From Vibrio orientalis CIP 102891 = ATCC 33934 (GTDB lineage: Bacteria; Pseudomonadota; Gammaproteobacteria; Enterobacterales; Vibrionaceae), in NCBI RefSeq assembly GCF_000176235.1, contig NZ_ACZV01000004.1:372001-436000 (forward strand): a DNA stretch of 64,000 nucleotides, in the 5' to 3' direction. Below, one piece after another: positions 25,601 to 36,800 of the stretch; within the stretch, counting starts at the first letter, position 1, and each line of letters begins with the position of its first letter. Below the pieces are notes generated by a model that was given only the letters and a program-made list of their open reading frames with translations, ran no database searches and was not told the DNA's origin. The position numbers were made by a program, and so were the translations under genes.

Positions 25601-28600
25601 TTTGATGTTACGGTTTACAACCGCGGCGCAGGTTACGCAAATGAGGTGGCAGTTAAAGATGACATTATAGGTATGGATGCATTTTCTAGCTGGACGATTA
25701 CTGCAAGTACCGATAGCAACAACACCACTTACAAAACAGGTAGTTATGCTGGTAATCCGTCTAACTACCCTGCAACTGGTAACATCAATACTAAAATCGA
25801 TATCGACCCTAAAACATCTGATGGCCCCGGTTTTGTCAAATATACGATTCGTGGCATAGTCAAAAACGACTATAAAGAAGATGAAATTTCGAACACCGTC
25901 GAAATACACGACCCAGTCAACAACTTAGACCAATCCGCATCGGCAGAAATTGGTGATAGCGGTGACTCTAAGCTCAATGTATCTATTTTAAAGACCGCAG
26001 ATCGAACCCAGTTTGTGCCAGGCGAAGATGTGATTTACTTCATTACTCTGCAGAACAACAGTGATAACGAAGCAACCTCACTTAAACTAGGCGATCCGTT
26101 AACGGAAATTCGCTCAGTACTTGCCAACAATAAGAACAATCGATTTGCAGATAGGCACAATCAATCACCGTTTGAATATTGGCAATTTGACTATGCAGAT
26201 GGGGCTGAGTGGCAACCACAAACCAATAAAGATCTTATCTACCCAGAAGCTGATGATGAGACTTTCTCGCTAGCGCCAGGTGAAACCCTTACCTTTAAGA
26301 TTAAAGCTCACGTTAAAGATAATGTGATTGGCACTGATGATGGCCTTGGATTAAAACAAATCATCGCGAACGATGCGTATATTTTCCGTGACTACAATCT
26401 TGTCACCGAGCAATCACATGTCTCTCACCATGAGATGCAGAGAGTGGATAGTGGTGGCGCAGTGACTCGCACATTGTTGGTTAATGGCAAAGAGAGTCGA
26501 AACTACGCGCCAGGTGACACGCTCACTTATAAAGTAAAAGTCTCTTCAAACCGTGGCTACTACAACAACCACCGTGTCTTCGAAGACATTAAAGGCGTGA
26601 ACGTTTTATTGCTTGACGGCACTAAAGCTAATCCATTTAACGACACGTTTGCGGTCGCTGTAACTAAAGATGACGCGAATGGTGGGGATGGCACGACTGA
26701 CGGCACGTTAGATGGAGTTGTTGAAGACAATAAAAACATTGATACAACCATCGACGTAGCTGGTGGTGACTACGTACTGTACAGCGTAGAAGGGGTTGTG
26801 CGTGGTGACGCGTCAGGTGATATTACTATTGGTGGTCTTACTGTTGAACCGTATGACTACCACCTAACGTTCAGTAAAACGGTAGAACAGAAAAACTATC
26901 AGCCGGGTCAGCCATTAACTTACCACTTGACGATTGAAAATGATGGTAAAGGCAACGCACACGAGATACCTATCGAAGATAAAATCTCTGAAATTCGTAC
27001 TGAAATGCTTGATGGCCCTGAAGATGTTGCGTTTCCTCATGGGTGGACTATCGAATCTAAGGTTCTAGGTGGCAGTCCTTATGCTGAAGTGGATCTAGAT
27101 GGCACTCTTAAAGACAACGCAGATATCAACACTCGCATCTCCGTTCCTGCTGGCGAAACGATTGATTATGTCGTGACAGCCGTCGTCAACGAAAATGCGG
27201 TTGGCAATATTGTTAACTTACTTAAGGTCGATGGCGATACGGTGAGCGCGGAATCGAAGCCTGATACCGAGAAGTATGACTTTGAAAAACACCTAACCAA
27301 GTATTTAGATCAAGATGGTACAACCGAATTGTCCGGCGGCTACACGCCGGGTGGTTACTTGGTGTATGAAATTACGCTTAGAAACCAGCATAACGTCCAC
27401 CTAAAAGACATTCCAATTGTCGACGATATTAAAGGTATTACTACCGACTACTATGATGGCTCGATTGGTCAAGCTTTTGATTCGTGGACGATTACCACGG
27501 AAGTTGATAACAGTAAATTATCGGATGCGGGTTCTGTCAGTGACAATACCAATATCGATACGGAATTTGATATTGCAGGTAGTGAGTTCGCTACTGATGG
27601 CAGTGGTGCATTTGTTAAGTACACCATCAAAGCAAAGATCTCTGAAAAAGCGGTGGGTTCAATCCAGAATCGAGCCAAAGTCGATGACACGCATAACTTA
27701 GATTCTGAACGAGCTGATATGCTTGCAGCTGAGTTGAAGAAATCACATGTTGCTTATACAGACAACAGCTTAAGTACCAAGAAAGATACATATAACTTTG
27801 ACCCAACCAGTCACGGTGCTGAAGTCGTTTATAAACTTCGTTTAGAGAATAAAGGCAAGGGTACGGAGTATGGAGCTTCACTGAAAGAAGAGTTCTCCAA
27901 AATTGAAAATCGACTGGCGCAGAATGCTGCAGGTGAAAGTAACAATCAAACAGGTCCTGTGTTTGACGAGTTTGGGTGGAAAGTTTCAGTCACCCAATCA
28001 ACTGAACTTGTGACGACGATCGGAACCTTTGCTAGTGATAAAAATGTAGATATCGACATTCCTGAGCTTTCGATTGCGGCTGGCGGTTGGATTGAGTTCA
28101 TTATCGAAAGTGAAATTCGCCATGATGCTTTGGAGAATGTAGTTGCAACGCCATACTACAATAATTCAGCTTTTGGAAAGTCTACGATTAAACCTGATGC
28201 GCAAAACTTGCATGTAGAGAAACAAATTGTCTCTATTGGTGGTCGACCATATAAAGATGGCGATACCTACAAGCCAGGTGAAGAAGTCGTATACCTACTT
28301 GATGTGAATAACCAAGCTAAAGTTTGGGCCGACCAAACTCGAATCCAAGATATTATTTCTAATATTCAAGTTGAAGTACTTGGCGGTTCGACAGAACAAG
28401 CATTTAGCACGTTTGCAATTAGTGAAACCATTTCACAGGGGCTCAACACTAAGGTTGATACCTACTTACCGCCGTATGATGCAAACAGTGATCTAGATGT
28501 GACGACAGACATTGGTCCAGCAGAAGACATCCAGTTCACGATCAAAGGGACAATCAGAGACGATGCACTAGGTGATATTGACGCGAACAACGCCAGTGCT

Positions 28601-31600
28601 GGGGGTAAAGATGTTCATACCCCTGTGATCCCACCTGTTGCACCTAATTTAGTATTCGAGAAGTTAGTTACCAACACGACAGCAGATAGCAGCAGTTGTT
28701 CTTTCCCGTCGAACACAGGTGCAGGATGTGAATACAATCCAAGCGGACAAGTGAGCTATACCATTTCTGTTGAAAATAATGGTGAAGGTATCGCCAACGA
28801 TGTAGCGATCATAGACAAGCTTAACTCGATTGTGACCTCTACTGGAGCAAAAGCGTTTAGCAGTTTATCAACCACAGTAATTGAACAACCAAGCCCTGAT
28901 CGCTTCTCTATCTCAGGTAACTACTCTGGTAGTAAGCCTCTCGATGCGACGTTTGACTTAATGCCGGGTGACAAGGTGGTATTTGGTCTGTCAGGAAGCG
29001 TAGATGATGATGCAACTGGCACGATCACTAACGTAGCAACTGTTGGTGGTAAAGACTCGAATGCTATTGTGTTAGGGCAGGGTGATGCAGAAATTCTTGC
29101 GTCTAAGAGCACGGATACACCAAGTTATGTTCCGGGTGGTGAAGTACGTTATACCATGTATATTGCCAACAAGGCTGACACCAATGCGGATGTCAAAGTG
29201 GAAGATGCTATTTCGAAGTTCTTAGTTGAAACGGCTGATGGCACTATGCAAACCGCGTTGAAGTCTTGGTCTACAACGGCGACGTTTGTGAGCAATGTTG
29301 GAGCGGCGCACAATGATGCAAGTGCTATTCAAACGACAGGCGACATTAACGCAATAGTTAAGTTAGGTGCAGCAACTCCGGCAGAGCCAACGATTCTAAA
29401 AATTGATGTGGTCGGTGATGTACGTGATGACGCAGTGGGTAAGTTTGGCAACACGCTGTATGTCGATAGTAAACAGTACGACTTGAAACAGCATTATATT
29501 TACCCAGAGCCGGGTAGTTTATCGGTAAGTAAAGAGGCTTCGATTTCACCTGCAGTTTATGCTCCAGGCGATAAGATTGGCTTTGATATAACTATCGAGA
29601 ATACTGGTGTAGGTTACCTGCAAAACTTAACCGTCGAAGATTTAGTCAAAAATATTGGAAGTGATGTAGTGGGTAGCCCACGTCCAGGTCGAGTGTTCGA
29701 TTCATGGGATAGCGCGAGCAGCTCTATAACGATCGTCGATTCGGGAGCGAGCGCTTCACATACTATCTCGCAGACCGACTTCGGTAGTGCTGATAGCTTT
29801 AAAGGTGAGTATCAGCTAGCCCCAGGCTCGAAGATTCAACTGCACTTAGAGGGCACTGTTAAAAGCAATGTTATCGGTGAAATCACCAACAAAGTGACTG
29901 TGGCGGCGAAAGGCGTTAATGAAGTTACTGATAGTGCCACTTATTTACCGATTGATGCTGAAGTGACAGTGTCAAAAGAAGTAGATAAAGACGTGTACCA
30001 AGCTGAGGACGAACTGGTTTATACCATTGTACTAACCAATACTCAGCGGGTATGGGCAACAGATGTACATGTGACAGACTTTGTTGATCGTATTAGTGCT
30101 GAAGCGATTTATGGCAACTCGATAACTGTTTTTGAACCAGGCACCATTGATATCAGCGCGGCATCGGCTAAGGGCACAACAGTTCTTCCTGCACTTTCTG
30201 GTGACTTTATCAATAATATGGTCGATATTGCGCCGGAAGACGTGGTGACAGTCACAATCAAAGGCACACTAAAACCAGAAATAATCGGCGAAGTGAAGAA
30301 TGTGGTGGATGTCGAATATGACGGTAAGTCATTGTCTGATGAAGCGCTCAGTAAACCACTAGTACCTGCAATTTCGGTAACGAAAACGCCGATTGAAGAG
30401 TTCTATACACCAGGCTCAATTAACGGCTTTGTCATTACGATTGAGAACAAAGACGCGGCGTTTGCCAACGATATCGAATTAGAAGATCTCATTTCAAAGA
30501 TCATGGTAGAAACCGTGGATGGTGTCGATAAACCAGCCTTCAGCCGTTGGGAGTATTCCTTTAAAGCGAATGACCCAATGACAACGGTTGATGCGAGCGG
30601 TACTTTTGCCTGGAATAGCGATATCAACAATACGATCGACTTAGCGCCGAATGACACCATCACTTTCACCATTCGTGGTGAAGTTAATGACCGCGCAATT
30701 GGTGATATTAATAACACAGCTAAGGTGAAATACGATGGTAAAGACAGTTCAGCAAGTGCAGTGATCAAGCCGAAACCAGCTGATATTACAGTGACGAAAA
30801 CAGCGGATAGAGAATTCTATCAAGCTGGTGAGCCCGCTCAGTTTGTGGTTACTGTAAGTAACCAAGGTGAGGGCTTTGCTGACGATGTTGCGATTAAAGA
30901 TATCATGAACGATGTTTTGGTTACTTTGGTTGATGGCAGTACTGGAACAGCTTTTGAAAGTTGGACGATTAAGACCGAGTTAAGTGACATCAATTCTAGC
31001 CTGACTGTCATGCCAAGTGGTAATAACTCTGACATCGATACCCTAGCAGATATAGCACCAAATAGTACGGTGACGTTTACCATTGATGGCATAGTTAATC
31101 GTTATGCGACAAGCGATATTCTTAATAATGCCACGGTTAATTTTGCTACTGGCCCGCAAAAGAGTGCAGATGCGTTAATTAAACACCGTCCGATCTCTTT
31201 GAAACTAGAGAAGTTTGTTGGTGAAACAGGTTCAGACACTGAAATGAGTTATGAGCCGGGCAAGCCAGCAACATTTAGAGTTATCCTGACTAACCAGAAC
31301 GAAGCGTTCGTCGGTGGGATCCAATTGAAAGACCTGCTAGGTTCACTGGAAGTGGACACAGTAAACGGTGCTCGTGAGCCTGCGCTGGAGTCTTGGTCTA
31401 TTAAAGTCAACAAAGGCAATGAATTAACCACTATCTCGCCAGACCCAAGTGGTACTAATCGAGAGGTTGATTCTACGGTAAACCTTGCACCTAATGATGT
31501 ATTAGAGCTTATTATTACAGGCCAAGTGAACAGCTTTGCTAACGGGCAGATCGATAATAAAGCGAGTATGCTGGTTAATACTGGACGAGTAGACCGTTTT

Positions 31601-33844
31601 GCTGCTGTGGCGAGTCTACTTCCTGAGCCTGACAACGTCATTATCACTGAAGAAGCGGATAACCCTATCTATTCGGCGGGTGAGCCAGCAACGTTCCGCG
31701 TCAAGTTGTTTAACGACAGTAAAGGCTTTGCCAACGATGTGTTATTGAGAAACGCTATCTCGCGTATGAAGGTTCAGACTAAGCCTGATTTGTCGACCGG
31801 TGACCGAGAAGTAGTGAACGCGTTTACTGATTGGAAGATTGAATCGAAGAGCAGTGACCCTCGTTCAAACATCAACGCTGGTACTTTGTCAGATAACAAT
31901 GACATAACCATTGGCGGCGATATAGCTCCGGGTGATACGGTTGAGATTGCGATTACCGGTACGACAGATCCACGTGCGATGGGTGAGATTGTCAATACTT
32001 CATTCAAGATCGATGAATCGGACGCTGCGCCAGCGCCTGCTCCGTCAAGCCGAGATGCGCGAAATGCCAACATCGAATCGGTGAGTGCGATGATCACGCC
32101 GAGAGCCGTTAGCTTTGCCGTCGATAAAACCACCACTAAGGGTGAGAATGCGCAATATACTAACGATGATTCAGAGCTTACCTATGTATTGAAAGTCAGT
32201 AACCAAGGTTCATCAACCATCACAGGAACTAAGATGGTTGATGAAATTAGTAAGCTTGCGGGTACTAACGGTAACCCTCTGTTCACATCGTGGAAAATGA
32301 GCATTGTGGAATGGCCGACAGGGCAAAATAAAGGTGAGTTTACGGATAAAGATCTGCTACTGCCTGACAGTGGACCTTCGTTAGATCTGCAGCCTTACAT
32401 GGGCAATGGTTATGTAATCACTATTACTGGCCAGTTGAACAAAGGCTTAGATGACAATATAACCAATACCTTTACTGTGACAGACCCTGCAACCGGAATC
32501 AGTGCTTCTGATGATGTAACGATCCATGTGAAGAAGTTTGCCGATAATGAAGGTGAGCTAGAAGTTACCAAGGAAGCTCTACAAACCGACGCTCAAGTTG
32601 GTGATGTAATCGAATACGAAGTGACTATCTTCAATAACAATGAATCAGAGTTTAAAGATGTCAAACTTGTCGACCGTTACCCATCAGGCTTTGCGTACGT
32701 CCCTGGTTCTACCGAGCTAGTGAACAGCGGGCCGGATGGTGAGTTTGATACTGGCGATGACGTGATTAAAGTCGATGATCCTGCGGTAACAAACAGCTTA
32801 ACCTTCAATGTTGGTGACATGCTAGCTTACGGCAGCAGTGAAAAAACCATTACTGAAAAAGTGCGTATTCGCTATTTGCTAAGGGTGACCGTGGGCGCTA
32901 CGTTCGGCAAGTATGTCAACAGTGCCGTAGCGATGTCACCGCCAGAAGGCCAGACTTCAGGTGCGTTAGAAGAGAAATCCAACACAGCGACAGCGACAGT
33001 AGAAGTATTGCCAGACAAAGTGTTCGATACCGCTTCTATCATCGGTAAAGTGTTCGAAGACCATAACGGAGACGGTTTCCAAGCAGATGCGACAGCGTTT
33101 GATATTCAGATCGTGGCAAACATACCTAACCGCGATTATATCGCGGACTCGACAGTGTTGATTAAAGAGGGCAAGGAGATCCGTTTAACGGATATAGATC
33201 ACGTGATTAAAGAGTCTAAAGAGCCAATGAATCAACATAACTATGCTCATGATAGCCTTTCTAATCAATTGTCTAAGGTGCAGCCGTTTGACTCAGTATT
33301 GGTTAAAGGGTTTGAGATAGACAAATTATTTGGTTTGTCGCACAACCGAACGCTGCCGAAAAGTAATAAAGTGATTTTCCAGTTTGAGACTCGCAGTGAT
33401 AAGAGCTTTAACTTTAGCGTTGTCACGGACTCAGGGACACGTCTGATCTTTGACAGAAAAGGCAATATTGAAACGCACTATGTTGGTGATAAGAAGCAGG
33501 AGTTGTCAGCCGAAAATCTAGACGTTACGCGCAATCTGTATCGTGATGGCGACCACTACCTATGGGAAATTATTATCGAGAACAAAGGGGTGTACGAAGA
33601 TGGTGTTCCTGGCGTTAGGTTGCTAACCGTTGAAGGTATTGTGATTGAAACAGACCAGTACGGGCGATACCACGTTCCTGACCAGTGGGTTCTCGATAAA
33701 AAAGGAAAGAACTTCTTAGTTAAAGTTGATACAGACTCCCTTCCTACAGGAATGAAAGTGATTAGTGAAAACCCTCGTGTACAACGAATTTCACCGAATA
33801 AACTGACCAAGTTTAACTTCAGTGTTGCTGTTGAGGGAGAATAA
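22697..33844 (+). CDS. Giant exported protein with about 23 DUF11/Ig-like repeats
   Basis: About 3,715 aa. A hydrophobic signal segment (YIYLSLLMSMVSLQAYA) precedes the mature start AEIEVAV. About 23 repeats averaging near 147 residues run from 22.87 to about 33.0 kb. Each has a pattern like YxPGxxVxYxIxVxNxGxG(F/Y)A, a Val-Lys-Asp-like strand, an AF-x-SW-x-I motif, FTIxGxV and a closing GxIxNxAxV. Only the last repeat (about 32.56 kb on) is a canonical DUF11. A C-terminal block has a GKVFEDHNGDGF turn and a GVPGVRLLTVEGIVIETD carrier-like domain. I find only four cysteines in the mature chain, in repeats 4 and 14. There is no LPXTG, RTX or autotransporter barrel. The start is uncertain: TTG 22658, ATG 22697, or TTG 22784, which has the best ribosome site (AAGGAT). 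First gene of a three-gene operon; probably an extracellular fibre or adhesin. Confidence 0.85.
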   Translation: MRGLLNGCISRLKQISNVIAARSNKDNIVLFNSFSSKLYIYLSLLMSMVSLQAYAAEIEVAVSSTTATYQNGQSIDYTITVKNTTAKTLRDVSIKDLLWDELADGESGSVKAFSSLTIIPDTSWGSNPGSFIQSDANLDVNDAVILPFGHVEYQVQATVSNDVVGVIELGDTIVSADIDGDGNQETFTPAGKSTFSPVPYQYEMYLSVDKPQYQVGDSLTYTLEVVNTGSYLVQNLSIEQLFASLSVEDMSGGTSSPFSSVEISGKKSGSLSNLGSFATSGDLKVTGASIAKNEKLTYTITTTVNNNLVGDVITSAKSHTKDGDVDSIELTTPPAQPQVSIEHTISKTSAYLVNGERVFTITVSNTGLGIAHNYHVKQNIADLVSNLGLGNNLKAEHDSTDVSGNPFSNWNIDVTDAGANSQSRYKDSGTQTNVPFDDTVSLFPGESLTYEIKATLSPVAIGAVQGANAGVYDSTDALIQDAQISKSFTAERTLNVDDSEIKIVKTTKDTQYVPGETVDYEIKVTNSSSKYFANDLLVVDDLGCVQTEQAAGAGQGQAFKRWKLEPVSAEDDQGTDPGRYNYGSWMTSPVTVSPDIAPGKSITYKLTAEVNESSVGLIIDNNPACSDNVTEDGSGIQMPDDNLRASKDVDSRFYSAGDVLTYTIRIDNDGDGFADQVSVVDKLSEVKTTSVFGPEIDAYKSWTITADAFRSDGSGATSSVTGITGEIKDIDLDVEATLEPHSYIIYTVEAVTSPISNGHIQNSVTVDGSVYADRGSDPKDFKIELNKTVRTNNDSGFHSERTSYSKLDNQIIYKIHLKNAKGNGYATNVKLVDEISKISAGLLEPDSSSKQVFSSWTIGAEILSDDPDLVGNAAETKVGDFEDNKDINLTAQIAPNTEVVYTIIAQIDRSVSNEIIYKRFDNTATIETPDSDSQSGASDTVTVHPKAPDVVVIKTTKENQFFPGQQVEFDVTVYNRGAGYANEVAVKDDIIGMDAFSSWTITASTDSNNTTYKTGSYAGNPSNYPATGNINTKIDIDPKTSDGPGFVKYTIRGIVKNDYKEDEISNTVEIHDPVNNLDQSASAEIGDSGDSKLNVSILKTADRTQFVPGEDVIYFITLQNNSDNEATSLKLGDPLTEIRSVLANNKNNRFADRHNQSPFEYWQFDYADGAEWQPQTNKDLIYPEADDETFSLAPGETLTFKIKAHVKDNVIGTDDGLGLKQIIANDAYIFRDYNLVTEQSHVSHHEMQRVDSGGAVTRTLLVNGKESRNYAPGDTLTYKVKVSSNRGYYNNHRVFEDIKGVNVLLLDGTKANPFNDTFAVAVTKDDANGGDGTTDGTLDGVVEDNKNIDTTIDVAGGDYVLYSVEGVVRGDASGDITIGGLTVEPYDYHLTFSKTVEQKNYQPGQPLTYHLTIENDGKGNAHEIPIEDKISEIRTEMLDGPEDVAFPHGWTIESKVLGGSPYAEVDLDGTLKDNADINTRISVPAGETIDYVVTAVVNENAVGNIVNLLKVDGDTVSAESKPDTEKYDFEKHLTKYLDQDGTTELSGGYTPGGYLVYEITLRNQHNVHLKDIPIVDDIKGITTDYYDGSIGQAFDSWTITTEVDNSKLSDAGSVSDNTNIDTEFDIAGSEFATDGSGAFVKYTIKAKISEKAVGSIQNRAKVDDTHNLDSERADMLAAELKKSHVAYTDNSLSTKKDTYNFDPTSHGAEVVYKLRLENKGKGTEYGASLKEEFSKIENRLAQNAAGESNNQTGPVFDEFGWKVSVTQSTELVTTIGTFASDKNVDIDIPELSIAAGGWIEFIIESEIRHDALENVVATPYYNNSAFGKSTIKPDAQNLHVEKQIVSIGGRPYKDGDTYKPGEEVVYLLDVNNQAKVWADQTRIQDIISNIQVEVLGGSTEQAFSTFAISETISQGLNTKVDTYLPPYDANSDLDVTTDIGPAEDIQFTIKGTIRDDALGDIDANNASAGGKDVHTPVIPPVAPNLVFEKLVTNTTADSSSCSFPSNTGAGCEYNPSGQVSYTISVENNGEGIANDVAIIDKLNSIVTSTGAKAFSSLSTTVIEQPSPDRFSISGNYSGSKPLDATFDLMPGDKVVFGLSGSVDDDATGTITNVATVGGKDSNAIVLGQGDAEILASKSTDTPSYVPGGEVRYTMYIANKADTNADVKVEDAISKFLVETADGTMQTALKSWSTTATFVSNVGAAHNDASAIQTTGDINAIVKLGAATPAEPTILKIDVVGDVRDDAVGKFGNTLYVDSKQYDLKQHYIYPEPGSLSVSKEASISPAVYAPGDKIGFDITIENTGVGYLQNLTVEDLVKNIGSDVVGSPRPGRVFDSWDSASSSITIVDSGASASHTISQTDFGSADSFKGEYQLAPGSKIQLHLEGTVKSNVIGEITNKVTVAAKGVNEVTDSATYLPIDAEVTVSKEVDKDVYQAEDELVYTIVLTNTQRVWATDVHVTDFVDRISAEAIYGNSITVFEPGTIDISAASAKGTTVLPALSGDFINNMVDIAPEDVVTVTIKGTLKPEIIGEVKNVVDVEYDGKSLSDEALSKPLVPAISVTKTPIEEFYTPGSINGFVITIENKDAAFANDIELEDLISKIMVETVDGVDKPAFSRWEYSFKANDPMTTVDASGTFAWNSDINNTIDLAPNDTITFTIRGEVNDRAIGDINNTAKVKYDGKDSSASAVIKPKPADITVTKTADREFYQAGEPAQFVVTVSNQGEGFADDVAIKDIMNDVLVTLVDGSTGTAFESWTIKTELSDINSSLTVMPSGNNSDIDTLADIAPNSTVTFTIDGIVNRYATSDILNNATVNFATGPQKSADALIKHRPISLKLEKFVGETGSDTEMSYEPGKPATFRVILTNQNEAFVGGIQLKDLLGSLEVDTVNGAREPALESWSIKVNKGNELTTISPDPSGTNREVDSTVNLAPNDVLELIITGQVNSFANGQIDNKASMLVNTGRVDRFAAVASLLPEPDNVIITEEADNPIYSAGEPATFRVKLFNDSKGFANDVLLRNAISRMKVQTKPDLSTGDREVVNAFTDWKIESKSSDPRSNINAGTLSDNNDITIGGDIAPGDTVEIAITGTTDPRAMGEIVNTSFKIDESDAAPAPAPSSRDARNANIESVSAMITPRAVSFAVDKTTTKGENAQYTNDDSELTYVLKVSNQGSSTITGTKMVDEISKLAGTNGNPLFTSWKMSIVEWPTGQNKGEFTDKDLLLPDSGPSLDLQPYMGNGYVITITGQLNKGLDDNITNTFTVTDPATGISASDDVTIHVKKFADNEGELEVTKEALQTDAQVGDVIEYEVTIFNNNESEFKDVKLVDRYPSGFAYVPGSTELVNSGPDGEFDTGDDVIKVDDPAVTNSLTFNVGDMLAYGSSEKTITEKVRIRYLLRVTVGATFGKYVNSAVAMSPPEGQTSGALEEKSNTATATVEVLPDKVFDTASIIGKVFEDHNGDGFQADATAFDIQIVANIPNRDYIADSTVLIKEGKEIRLTDIDHVIKESKEPMNQHNYAHDSLSNQLSKVQPFDSVLVKGFEIDKLFGLSHNRTLPKSNKVIFQFETRSDKSFNFSVVTDSGTRLIFDRKGNIETHYVGDKKQELSAENLDVTRNLYRDGDHYLWEIIIENKGVYEDGVPGVRLLTVEGIVIETDQYGRYHVPDQWVLDKKGKNFLVKVDTDSLPTGMKVISENPRVQRISPNKLTKFNFSVAVEGE

Positions 33845-33847
33845 GTA

Positions 33848-36800
33848 GTGCCAAATATTAATAAACAAATGAAGACACTCAAACTTAGCAAATTAGCAGT
33901 GGCCGTTGCAGTGGCGATGCCGCTGCTCGCAATAGCAAAAGATACCAGTAAACTAGAAAAGCTTGATACGGATACCACTGGTATTGAAGTCGAGCTGCAT
34001 CAGCAAGAAGACAGTTCCCGAATCTACCTTGAAGAGGGGGCAATCTGGGCGAGCCGTGATATCACTCGTTTTGAGCCGGTTCTGGATGTGAGTGTTGGTG
34101 ATGAGCTCGAAGTGGACCAAGGAAAGCTTGCCGATAGCGTTAACTTCACCATAAGTTCGAACTACAGCTACTACATGGATCGCTACCAGATCGAAATTTA
34201 CCGTGGACGTGACCGCTCATTATCGCAGCCTTTAAAAGTTCTCACTGGCACTGAAGTCGCCAATGATATCGATATTGAATGGGACGGTACGACGGATGTT
34301 GATTACCAGTTTAATGTCGGAGAGCAACTTCAGTTCCGTTTTAAAGCGTGGGATAAAGACGGCAACATGGATATCACCACAATTGGTGTAATGGACCTAG
34401 TTAAACCTGACTCTGAAGTGGAAATTGATCGCAATGATAGCGAGGACGAACTTTCACGCAGTTTTGGTCGTGCCCAGTTGATGCGTCACAATATCCCAAC
34501 TAACTCAGGGTTAGCCAAGTTTATCGGGACTGGCCTGAAGGGCGTTGATAAAGTCGTTATCGGCGAAGATGAGTTTGATATCGAAGATGGTGAGCTTTAC
34601 GCAGAGCAGTTCTTGCCAGCCGATGCTTATATTTTCCCGACTAAAGTTGTGTTTGATAATGGCGATGAGCGCCGTTATCAGCTTTACGTTCGTATTCCAG
34701 ATACTTACTACGCTCAAGCCGGTTTGGCGGATATGTATATCGGTAAAAACCGTGTGACGGGAGATACTGGCGCGCTAGGCGTTAATGATCAATACCAAGA
34801 TGACGTCTACAATCAAGGGCGAATTGCTTATTTCAGCCAAGGTAAATTTGGCGATAAGCTTCGCGTAACGACGCACTTTGATAGTAAAGACGGTCAAATC
34901 AAGGACATCTTTAAGCACCCGTTCGCCGCAGACGACTCGAGTGTGTTTGATATTTTGGAAGATGATGATGAGCTTTACTATGGTGATTACGGTGACGGCG
35001 CCAATATCCATAAAGTGGTGAATACTAAAGGTAAAGTTTATTTAGATATTGAGTACGATAAGTCACAAGTATTGTGGGGTAACTACAACACCGGTTTAAC
35101 GGGTACTGACAACAACGACTACAACCGCAGTCTGTATGGTTTTAAAGGTGATTACCGTACTCGCTCGACCACTAAATTTGGTGATGACAGACTCAACGTC
35201 GTGGGGTTTGCTGCATCAGCAGACTCTTCATTTGCTCATGATGAGTTTTTAGGTACTGGCGGTTCGCTTTACTTCCTTCGTCATGGAGAATTGGTTCCAG
35301 GTAGTGACAAAGTCTACGTAAAAGTGGTCAATAAAGATTCCGGTATCTCTGAGAAAGAGGTGCCGCTTCAATCTGGTCGTGACTATGATATTGACCCTTA
35401 CCAAGGCCGTATCATACTGACTCGCCCACTCAGTAATATCATTTCAGATAGCTTTGGTTCGGTGATCGATGACACACCAACTGATGGCTACGAAAACTAC
35501 TTAGCTGTTGATTATGAATATGTTCCTCAGGGCTCTGAAGTAAAAGATACCATGACATATGGCGGTCGTATTAAAGGCTGGGCAAATGACTACATTGGCA
35601 TTGGCGCTAACTATGTTTCGGAAGAAAAAGACGGCCAAGACTACGAAGCTTATGGAACGGATCTTACCTTAAGAGCAACGGAAGGTACTTACATCAAGGC
35701 AGAATTTGCCCAAAGTGAGGGACGTCAGACGGACTCAAACTTTGTTTCCTTTGATGGTGGTTTAACCTTTACTCCGATTGGTACCGATCTAGACGAGCGT
35801 AAAGGCAACTCGATACAGGTTAAAGGTGTGGCGAATTTATATGACATCGCACCTAACATTTTTGGCCTTGTCGGCAATGATATTAAAGCGTGGTACAAAG
35901 AGAAAGATGCGGGTTATAGCTATGCTAGCCAAAGTGACGATCTAGAGCAGCTGTCCTATGGCTCAGAGCTTCGCCTCCAAGCGACAGACCGTTTAAGTTT
36001 TGCCACTCGCTATACCTCGATTGAAGAAACTGAGATTGACGGTACCAAGCAAACCGATACCCAGCAGGCTGAACTAGAAGCTCAGTTCAAAGTGACCGAA
36101 CATATTAAGGTTTCGGCCGCAGGTAAACAGGTGGATGAACTAAACCGTGAAAACGAGAAAGGTAAGGGGACATTAGCGGGTCTTAGAGCGGATTATATTT
36201 GGGACTCTGACAACAGTGTCTACGTGAAGGGCCAAACGACGGTCGATAAAACCGACCAATATGATGATAACGACAGTGTCTCTATTGGTGCAGAGTTTAG
36301 AGTATTAGAAGATCTTACTTTAGGTGCTGAATACACCACAGGCGACCGTGGTGATGCGACAGAGGCGACTGCAAGTTATGACATAACGGACAACTACACC
36401 ACTTACGTGACATACACCGATGATAACTACGAAGGTGAGAATAATGTTGTTGTAGGTCAACGTGCTGACTTAACCTCTAACGTCGACTTTTACCAAGAAA
36501 ACCAATTCGTTGATGAGAACAACGGCAAAGGTCGGATTGATTCGTTCGGTTTTGGCTATGATATGACTGACGATATCGATTTTGGTATCGGTTATCAGCA
36601 GGGTGAAATCGAGAAACGAAATGAGATTGACCCATCTAAGCTAGAAGTCACTGAGCGAAAAGCAACCACGTTAACTGCGAATATTGATATCGATGACGTT
36701 AGTTTGAAGCATAAGATCGAGTACCGTGTTGATAAAGGCAACGAGAACGTAGACCCTGACCGCAAACGAGTCGATCAATTTGTTACCACTAACCGTTACA

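Noticed and set aside
22697..33844. Giant gene as a type I-secreted RTX adhesin
   Set aside because: There are no GGxGxD nonapeptide repeats, no C-terminal type I signal block, and no neighbouring ABC exporter/TolC genes; a Sec-type signal segment is present instead.
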